Shown here: positions 58,296 to 64,000 of the stretch, piece after piece
How the letters are laid out: every line of letters starts with the position of its first letter
How positions within the stretch are numbered: position 1 is the stretch's first letter
Assembly: GCA_002840735.1 (NCBI GenBank)
Contig: PHBY01000010.1
Span: forward strand, 62,001-126,000
Source: Chloroflexi bacterium HGW-Chloroflexi-2
GTDB taxonomy: Bacteria > Chloroflexota > Anaerolineae > Anaerolineales > Anaerolineaceae
DNA: 64,000 nucleotides
Reading direction: 5' to 3'
Position numbers and translations under genes: made by a program
Notes under the pieces: generated by a model
Seen by the model: the letters and a program-made list of their open reading frames with translations, nothing else
Database searches by the model: none
What the model was told of the DNA's origin: nothing

Positions 58296-59831
58296 TTATC
58301 CTACAGCAAATTGGGAAAGATTGTGCATATTTTCCCGCAACAAAGGGTAGAGTTCGCGATAGATGGCATAAAGCTGGTTGTAACGCTCCACATGCGCTGA
58401 TTGGGGATGGTGCCTGTTTGTCGTTTTTACACAGGCTTCAGACACCTGGGTCACCCCAGCAGCATCCTGATCGGCAGCAATCGCTAACAAAGCTGCGCCA
58501 TAAGCAGGTCCTTCTTCCACAGCCAGATTAACCACCTCGCTACCAAAGATATCTGCCTGCAACTGGCACCAGAAAGACGACTTTCCACCGCCACCAATTG
58601 CTCTTACCTGATCGATTGGTACTTGCAAATCATGCATGATCTCAAAGCCATCCCGTAAAGAGAAGGTCACTCCTTCCATAACAGCCCGCACCAGATGGGC
58701 AGCTGTATGACGGGTAGTGAGGCCCACAAAAGCTCCCGTCGCCAATGGATCCAGATGCGGAGTGCGTTCTCCGGTTAAATAGGGTAAAAAGATCAGTCCC
58801 TCTGCACCGGGAGGAACCTGGGCAGCCTGGGCCGTCATCGATTCGTAACTGAGTGACAACTCCTCCGCGCCATTCAGATTACTGGCAGATGTACGGAACA
58901 AATCCCGCAGCCAACGCAACGAATTCCCGGCTGAGAGCGTGACCGCCATCAAATGGTTTTTCCCCGGCACAGCATGACAAAAAGTATGTAATCGCCCTTT
59001 AGGGTCCAGACGAATTTCATCACTGTGAGCAAATACCACCCCACTGGTGCCAATGCTGCTGCTTACCAACCCGGAACGGACAATCCCTGTTCCCACTGCA
59101 GCTGCCGCATTATCTCCTCCACCTGCCACCACCGGAATTCCATCTGGCAATCCTAGTTTTTTGGCGACGGAAGATAGCAAACGGCCTGTAATTTGAGAAC
59201 CCTCAAACACTCTTGGAAACCACTCGCGGGGCAAATCAAGAGTCTGCAGTAATTCAGCACTCCAATCACGCTTGTTCAGATCCAAAAGTAAAGTCCCGGC
59301 AGCATCTGAACAATCACTGGCATACTCGCCTGTCAACATAAAGCGGATATAGTCCTTGGGTAACAGGACTTTAGCTACACGTTCATAATGCTGTGGTTCA
59401 TGGTTGCGCAACCACAGGATCTTGGGAGCCTGAAAACCGGTTAAAGCCGGATTACCCGTAATTTCAATCAGACGCTCATAACCAACTGCAGCGGTGATCT
59501 GGTCGCACTCTGCTGCGGTACGTTGATCGTTCCAGAGCAATGCCGGGCGAATGATCTGATTCTCATGATCCAGAAACACCGATCCGTGCATCTGACCGGT
59601 CAAACCAATCCCTACTACCAGGGATGGAGAAATCGCTGATTGTGCCAATAGTTGCTGAATCGCATGAATGGAACCTTGCCACCAATCCGATGGATTCTGC
59701 TCGCTCCACAAAGGTTGTGGGGAGTACAACGGATATTCCTGTTGTGCAATTGCCACAATTTTTCCGCCCTGATCACAAAGTAACGCCTTGGCAGCACTGG
59801 TACCAATGTCCAATCCGATGAAGTATGACAT
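58296..59831 (-). CDS. xylB: Xylulokinase
   Basis: Phosphorylates D-xylulose with ATP to give xylulose 5-phosphate for the pentose phosphate route. The 511-residue FGGY-family kinase shows FIGLDIGTSAAKALLCDQGG at the N-terminus, QNPSDWWQGSIHAIQQLLA, GIGLTGQMHGSVFLDHENQI (the MHG of xylulokinases), RPALLWNDQRTAAECDQIT and the FGGY-region GAEGLIFLPYLTGERTPHLD. The start is ATG 59831, about seven bases after AAAGGACG; the open frame extends upstream through a palindrome to 59993 but has no signal there. No xylose isomerase or sugar transporter gene is adjacent, so the pathway partner lies elsewhere. Confidence 0.95.
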   Translation of the reverse strand: MSYFIGLDIGTSAAKALLCDQGGKIVAIAQQEYPLYSPQPLWSEQNPSDWWQGSIHAIQQLLAQSAISPSLVVGIGLTGQMHGSVFLDHENQIIRPALLWNDQRTAAECDQITAAVGYERLIEITGNPALTGFQAPKILWLRNHEPQHYERVAKVLLPKDYIRFMLTGEYASDCSDAAGTLLLDLNKRDWSAELLQTLDLPREWFPRVFEGSQITGRLLSSVAKKLGLPDGIPVVAGGGDNAAAAVGTGIVRSGLVSSSIGTSGVVFAHSDEIRLDPKGRLHTFCHAVPGKNHLMAVTLSAGNSLRWLRDLFRTSASNLNGAEELSLSYESMTAQAAQVPPGAEGLIFLPYLTGERTPHLDPLATGAFVGLTTRHTAAHLVRAVMEGVTFSLRDGFEIMHDLQVPIDQVRAIGGGGKSSFWCQLQADIFGSEVVNLAVEEGPAYGAALLAIAADQDAAGVTQVSEACVKTTNRHHPQSAHVERYNQLYAIYRELYPLLRENMHNLSQFAVG

Positions 59832-59938
59832 GTTATCGTCCTTTCTGAGATGAATAATGAAATAACAACAATAATATTTTATCTGTAAATGGTAGTAAAT
59901 TTGGTTTTTTACCACCAAACAAAAAAATTGATACCCCC

Positions 59939-59981
59939 GTAGGGGCGTTCGGCCGAACGCCCCTACGACGAACGCCCCTAC
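59939..59981. repeat. GTAGGGGCGTTCGGCC palindrome with extra right arm
   Basis: A perfect 28-base palindrome at 59939-59966 (same as 25103-25130) followed by one extra partial right arm GACGAACGCCCCTAC (59967-59981). It lies between xylB and the transposase remnant. Confidence 0.93.
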
Positions 59982-60089
59982 GACGCATGTCAAAAATCAC
60001 CATTCATTATATGAAATAAACCATTCATCCTTCAATTTCATTGTAAAATTAATGACACATAATTCCATTCCATATTCTGGAGTCCATCG

Positions 60090-60386
60090 ATGCCTTACAA
60101 CCGTCTTATCCACAACCGACACTCCATCCGTCTGCAAGGATATGATTATTCATCCGAAGGAGTATATTTCCTGACCGTCTGCACATACCAGCATCAACAA
60201 TTGTTTGGCAAAATTGAATATGGAATCATGTATTTAAACCAATATGGTCAAATTGTCCGTGATGAATGGGAAAAATCCGCCATTATCCGGGTAGAAATCG
60301 AATTAGGTGAATATGTAATCATGCCCAATCATATGCACGCCATCGTTTTCATTGTTGACAACCCCCGTAGGGGCGTTCGGCCGTAG
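60090..60386 (+). pseudogene. Truncated REP-associated tyrosine transposase (RAYT, Y1 family)
   Basis: The N-terminal half of a RAYT transposase: HSIRLQGYDYSSEGVYFLTV (typical of the family), CTYQHQQLFGKIEYGIMYLN, and the HUH metal motif in YVIMPNHMHAIVFIV. Then the frame enters the GTAGGGGCGTTCGGCC repeats and stops, about 98 residues long; intact relatives are about 180-240 and carry the catalytic Tyr in the missing half. So it cannot be active. Its own 3' end is replaced by a palindrome repeat of the kind these enzymes are thought to mobilise. A weak Shine-Dalgarno (CTGGAG) precedes the ATG. Confidence 0.9.
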
Positions 60387-60442
60387 GGGCGTTCGGCCGT
60401 AGGGGCGTTCGGCCGTAGGGGCGTTCGGCCGAACGCCCCTAC
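60367..60442. repeat. Tandem left arms (16 bp x4) ending in a full GTAGGGGCGTTCGGCC palindrome
   Basis: GTAGGGGCGTTCGGCC occurs four times back to back (60367-60382, 60383-60398, 60399-60414, 60415-60430), followed by the closing arm GAACGCCCCTAC (60431-60442). It ends the RAYT remnant on the plus strand and contains the stop codon of the regulator on the minus strand. Confidence 0.95.
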
Positions 60443-63400
60443 GCATTGTCAAAACGGAAATATCGTCTGATCACATCCCCCAATTTCTCATCATCAGGTG
60501 CAGGTAATTCTTCCACCCCTATCTCTTTCTGATATTCCATCGACTTTTCGCGGATATCATGTTCAGTGGAGGTATGAGCCAAAGCCGCAGTGAAAAGCTC
60601 CTGTGCCAATAATGGAGAGCCAAGCAATTGATAGCATCGTCCTGCGGTAACGGCAAAGCGAGCCAGAAAGCGTGAGGCTTCATTTTTCCAGGCGATTTGA
60701 ATGGCTTCTTTAATCTGTTCCAATGCTTTTTCGACCTGACCATTTTTACAATATGCATCCGCCAGATTGTTCAGACAAATGGAGATTGACCACTCTTCGC
60801 CAATCTCACGAGAAATCTTTAACGCCTGTTCGGACAGCGAAATGGCAGCAACATAATCTCCCAGAACCAGCGCCACTTCTCCCAGATTTGCCAAAGCGAT
60901 GGCTTCTCCATCCAGATCACCAATCTGGCGACAGATTGCCAGACTTTTCGCATACATTTCACTCGCTTTGGGATAATCCAGCTCAACATGATAAACACTT
61001 GCCAGGTTATTAAGCACGATTGCCACCTGATACAAATCCTCCAAATCAGATGCAATCGTCAGACTTTCCTCAAAGAGTTCCTTAGCCTCTGAATATTTAC
61101 CTTCATTACAGGCAATATCACCCAGATAATTCAGTGGAATGATTAATGGACGGCTATTTTCAAACCTACGTCCCAGGTCAACCGACTGATGAAGAAAATG
61201 TCTGGCTTCTTCAATATTTCCGCGACGAAGATTCACCAACCCGATGGTATTCAATGCTTTGATCTGACCAAGCACATCTGGGAATTGTTGATAAAAATCC
61301 AGATTAGCGCGGGCATTCTCTTCTGCTTTTGCAAAGTCATTCGCCCGTAAATGCACACCTGCCAAAGCTGTGCGACAATTCGCCAATTCGTGATCAAGTG
61401 CAAACCTCTTGAAAATTTGTGCAGCCTTTTCTATTAAATCCCTGGCTGTTTCATTTTCTCGAATACGATGAGCCAATGTACCGATCCTGACCAGCAGTTT
61501 TCCTTTGATGATTTCATTTTGATCCCAAGGTGTTTCTGTCTGTAGCTGATCCACTAAATTCAGCGCGGGTAAGAGGAAGTCAATACCTTCCTGATAGCGA
61601 CTGCGAATATTGAAAAACTGGTACATCGGATCAAGAAATATTTCTATTTTTTCTAATTGCCGGTCTTCCAATATCCATAACCAGGCGTTTTTCAAATTAA
61701 TCAATTCAACCTGAATGTCATGAAGAGATTGTTTTTGATGATTGGTTTTTATATCCTTCAGACGATCCTGTAAATAATTGGCAAAGTAATCCAAAAATGC
61801 AGTCTGCACTTCAGCATAATTTCCAGACGCATACATTTTTTCTCTGGCAAATTGGCGGATCACGCCGTGCATCTTATATCTTCCCTGCAAATCATACTGC
61901 AGGATGGATTGATTAACCAACCTGGTGAGATCGTGCAATGTTGCCTGGCTAATAGTTTCTGCTGCCTGTATGGAAAAACTGTCTTCAAAAATACCGATTC
62001 GCCAGAAGATTCTTTGCAAAGTATCATCCAGCAATGTCCAGGAATCTTCAAGGTTTGCCGATAAGCTACGATAACGTGGTGAGACATCACTGGCATTCGC
62101 ATTCAGTGAATTCCAATGGTTATTGATTTTTTTGGCGATCACCTGACAGGACTGACTCCATACATCAGCCGCTGCTAATTCTATTCCCAAAGGCAAACCT
62201 TCGAACAACTGGCAAATCTCAACCACTGCAGCAATGGATTGAACATCCCACTGAAAATCCGGTTTTACCTGTTTGGCACGTTGTTGAAAGAGCATCAACG
62301 CTCCAAATTTATCAATGGATGTTAGATCAAAATGGTTATGGATATCCGGATAAGACATACCTTTGAGCGGGTAAACCCATTCACCTTTCAGGTTCAACCG
62401 TTCCCTAGAAGTAACCAGGAACTTAACCCTGCTGGCATGTTGCATGATGTCGCTCAATGACCGAATGACTTCCTGTTCAATCAACAGGTGTTCAAAATTA
62501 TCCAATACCAATAATATACATTTGTTGCGTAAAAATTCCTTAAGTCTTGAAATGAGATTGCCTGCGTCCATCATTGGAACTGCAATCGCTTCAATCAAAC
62601 TGGCAATAAACTCCTCATTGGAATGAGCACCTGTCAGGGAAATAAAAAACACACCATCCTGGTAAATACCCACCTGTTGACGGGCGATTTCCATTGCCAG
62701 ACTGGTTTTACCTATCCCACCTGGACCATGCAGCGTGATGAGCCGACAGGCGGGATCGACCAGTAAATTGGTTATATCATCCAGCTCTAGCTCTCTTCCA
62801 ACAAAATTCGCTTCAGATCCAGGCAGATTGGATTTCTGTGTAGATTCCTGAGGAAACAGTGCACTCTTGGAACGCTGTTTACGTACTTCTTCATAAAACA
62901 GAATGGTATCTTGAGCAGGTTCAACGCCAATTTGTTCTTTGAGAAATTGCCGCAAAGAATGGTATTGATTTTCAAAAGCACTCCACTGACCATCCATTGC
63001 AAATAGTCGCATCATCATCAAATGAGCTGATTCGTTCCAGGGAGCAATCTGCAGGATTTTCTGGACGGTTTGCCTTGCTAAGTTATATTCAGCCCGGTTT
63101 TGGTAATACTGTGAAAGCATTACAAGCCCTTCCACAGCCCGGTGATCCAATTCTTCCCGGATCAGGCTCACCCACTCGTCGAAAAGTGGTGCGCCTGAAA
63201 TTGAGAATTTTTCCAGAAAATCGCCTTCTCTTAATTGCAGGGTTCTTGCCAGACTACGAAAATTTATCTGATGAAATTGATCCTGTCTTTGAAAATGACG
63301 ATAAGCCTGATTCAGTAACCGCTTGAATTCCAGAACATCAACCCATACGGATATGGTTGGATTTAATCGCAAATGATCACGTTCACTCTGAATGATAGGA

Positions 63401-63651
63401 TTTTCAGACCCATTATCACCTAACACTTTACGCAAAATAGAGAGTGTTTGCCGCAAACTCTGCAGTGCCTGTTTTTCAGAAAGATCAGACCAGAACAACC
63501 CCGCCAGATAGGAGCGTGGCACCGGTTTTTGATTCTCGACAGCCAGATAAACCAGCAATGCACGCACTTTGTCCGTGTCAAATTGCGTGATGACCTCTCC
63601 ATCCTTTTCAATTTTCAGATAGCCGAAACAGTGTATTTTCAATTGTTGCAT
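60439..63651 (-). CDS. SARP-type regulator: BTAD, NB-ARC ATPase and TPR repeats
   Basis: A 1070-residue AfsR-like transcription activator. Residues 1-95 form an OmpR-type winged helix (LKIHCFGYLKIEKDGEVITQ, KVRALLVYLAVENQKPVPRS). The BTAD helical domain runs from about 100 to 250 (ISVWVDVLEFKRLLNQAYRH). NB-ARC/STAND ATPase follows: Walker A LHGPGGIGKTSLAMEIA near residue 310, Walker B CILLVLDNFEHLL, and FEGLPLGIELAAADVW (GLPL). From about 640 to 1050 are TPR repeats (GKYSEAKELFEESLTIASDL, KASEMYAKSLAICRQIGDLD). Signal binding by the TPRs would release the ATPase switch and allow DNA binding. No Shine-Dalgarno is evident at ATG 63651. The final codons and stop (TAG) lie in the palindrome, so the native C-terminus may have been altered. 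Confidence 0.94.
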   Translation of the reverse strand: MQQLKIHCFGYLKIEKDGEVITQFDTDKVRALLVYLAVENQKPVPRSYLAGLFWSDLSEKQALQSLRQTLSILRKVLGDNGSENPIIQSERDHLRLNPTISVWVDVLEFKRLLNQAYRHFQRQDQFHQINFRSLARTLQLREGDFLEKFSISGAPLFDEWVSLIREELDHRAVEGLVMLSQYYQNRAEYNLARQTVQKILQIAPWNESAHLMMMRLFAMDGQWSAFENQYHSLRQFLKEQIGVEPAQDTILFYEEVRKQRSKSALFPQESTQKSNLPGSEANFVGRELELDDITNLLVDPACRLITLHGPGGIGKTSLAMEIARQQVGIYQDGVFFISLTGAHSNEEFIASLIEAIAVPMMDAGNLISRLKEFLRNKCILLVLDNFEHLLIEQEVIRSLSDIMQHASRVKFLVTSRERLNLKGEWVYPLKGMSYPDIHNHFDLTSIDKFGALMLFQQRAKQVKPDFQWDVQSIAAVVEICQLFEGLPLGIELAAADVWSQSCQVIAKKINNHWNSLNANASDVSPRYRSLSANLEDSWTLLDDTLQRIFWRIGIFEDSFSIQAAETISQATLHDLTRLVNQSILQYDLQGRYKMHGVIRQFAREKMYASGNYAEVQTAFLDYFANYLQDRLKDIKTNHQKQSLHDIQVELINLKNAWLWILEDRQLEKIEIFLDPMYQFFNIRSRYQEGIDFLLPALNLVDQLQTETPWDQNEIIKGKLLVRIGTLAHRIRENETARDLIEKAAQIFKRFALDHELANCRTALAGVHLRANDFAKAEENARANLDFYQQFPDVLGQIKALNTIGLVNLRRGNIEEARHFLHQSVDLGRRFENSRPLIIPLNYLGDIACNEGKYSEAKELFEESLTIASDLEDLYQVAIVLNNLASVYHVELDYPKASEMYAKSLAICRQIGDLDGEAIALANLGEVALVLGDYVAAISLSEQALKISREIGEEWSISICLNNLADAYCKNGQVEKALEQIKEAIQIAWKNEASRFLARFAVTAGRCYQLLGSPLLAQELFTAALAHTSTEHDIREKSMEYQKEIGVEELPAPDDEKLGDVIRRYFRFDNA

Positions 63652-63692
63652 GAGAGAAGAATCTTAAGTGTCTTGCTTTGTCCCTATTTTTG

Positions 63693-63710
63693 TGACGTTT
63701 CTATGACGCC
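63693..63710. promoter_or_regulatory. Direct repeats TGACG-N6-TGACG between the SARP gene and the small divergent gene
   Basis: TGACG at 63693-63697 and at 63704-63708, 11 bases apart (one helical turn). SARP proteins bind heptamer direct repeats with 11-base period just upstream of a -10 box; TATATA at 63723-63728 lies 12 bases beyond the second heptamer, facing the gene at 63785. Confidence 0.4.
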
Positions 63711-63784
63711 TGCTATGTAAATTATATAAAGAAAAGAATGATCAAACAACTGTTTTTGAGATTAAATCACCCGGAGAATCAACA

Positions 63785-63976
63785 TTGATCATAACATCAC
63801 ATTACTATTCTTATCTACTCCGTATCTGGCAGCCAGAAAACCCGATCAGGGATGAGTGGCTTGCCTCTTTGGAAGATCCCAAAAGCCGCGAAGTGATCTA
63901 TTTCAAGAATATGGACGAGATGTTTGATTATTTAAGAAAAATCAGGTCCAACACCGCAAAAGTAGACACCCACTAA
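63785..63976 (+). CDS. Small conserved protein divergent from the SARP regulator
   Basis: A 63-residue soluble protein: SYLLRIWQPENPIRDEWLAS, then LEDPKSREVIYFKNMDEMFD and YLRKI. The pattern LLRLW-x-WxxSLEDP-x-F-x-L-x-F/YL is one I recall from short proteins next to SARP/AfsR-like or stress genes of Chloroflexota; no function is known. The start is TTG at 63785, eight bases after GGAG; no ATG fits. Divergent orientation, with direct repeats between, suggests control by the regulator at 63651. Confidence 0.7.
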   Translation: MIITSHYYSYLLRIWQPENPIRDEWLASLEDPKSREVIYFKNMDEMFDYLRKIRSNTAKVDTH

Positions 63977-64000
63977 TCCCATCATCAATGTTTTTCAAAA

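Overview
This 64 kb window looks like chromosomal DNA of an anaerobic Chloroflexota of the Anaerolineae type. That assignment is inferred from protein style, not from a marker gene: lipoproteins with Thr/Pro-rich linkers and NBR1-type Ig domains, a giant SARP/NB-ARC/TPR regulator, an ECF sigma factor paired with a membrane beta-propeller protein, small four-helix-bundle proteins, GatCAB, and many interspersed palindromes. Gene density is high, coding strands are mixed, and there is no prophage, rRNA operon or CRISPR.

Layout. 1-12 kb: 3' end of gatA, a GGDEF-like membrane protein, a YccF protein, a TauE/SafE permease, CBS-pair proteins, a tiny membrane protein under a triple operator, a GNAT gene, a GNAT-TrmO fusion, mgtE with an unusual leader, an aminotransferase and a sugar nucleotidyltransferase. 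13-24 kb: a compact purine operon purL-purQ-purC-purE-purF-purD/purM-purN-purH, with most junctions overlapping. PurD and PurM are one polypeptide with purN overlapping behind, as in eukaryotic GART. PurE is of class II and lies directly behind purC, as in animal PAICS. With this PurE the route from PRPP to IMP needs no PurK. 24.5-25.4 kb is a repeat region. 25-39 kb: a UbiB kinase, a DUF4282 protein, an ECF sigma/putative anti-sigma pair, prfC, a DUF5946 protein, an AT-rich Bro-N gene, gatB, glutamate dehydrogenase and two NBR1-Ig surface proteins. 39-48 kb: an esterase lipoprotein, tRNA-Pro, a small gene/GT2/rnhB cluster, a Ca-type P-ATPase, glgC and an MFS transporter. 48-52 kb: an OsmC-family gene interrupted by an in-frame UGA, a P1B metal ATPase with its HMA chaperone, and a Crp/Fnr regulator. 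52-64 kb: a multi-GAF diguanylate cyclase, tRNA-Asp, a dead GNAT gene, an EamA transporter, a DUF2202 protein, a third CBS-pair protein, xylulokinase, a truncated REP-associated transposase, the SARP-type regulator and a small divergent gene.

Most notable observations: (1) the OsmC-family gene has UGA at the expected position of the peroxidatic Cys, followed by a SECIS-like hairpin, so it is a candidate selenoprotein; (2) mgtE is preceded by a 30-33 codon reading frame rich in acidic residues and Pro at its start, with competing stems that could expose or hide the mgtE ribosome binding site, so it is a candidate Mg-sensing leader peptide; (3) three 16-bp operators TAGAA-N6-TTCTA sit on one promoter; (4) several palindrome families share GTAGGG ends, and a broken RAYT transposase lies against one of them; some of these repeats supply stop codons to neighbouring genes.

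All calls come from reading sequence and translation only. No homology search or folding program was run.
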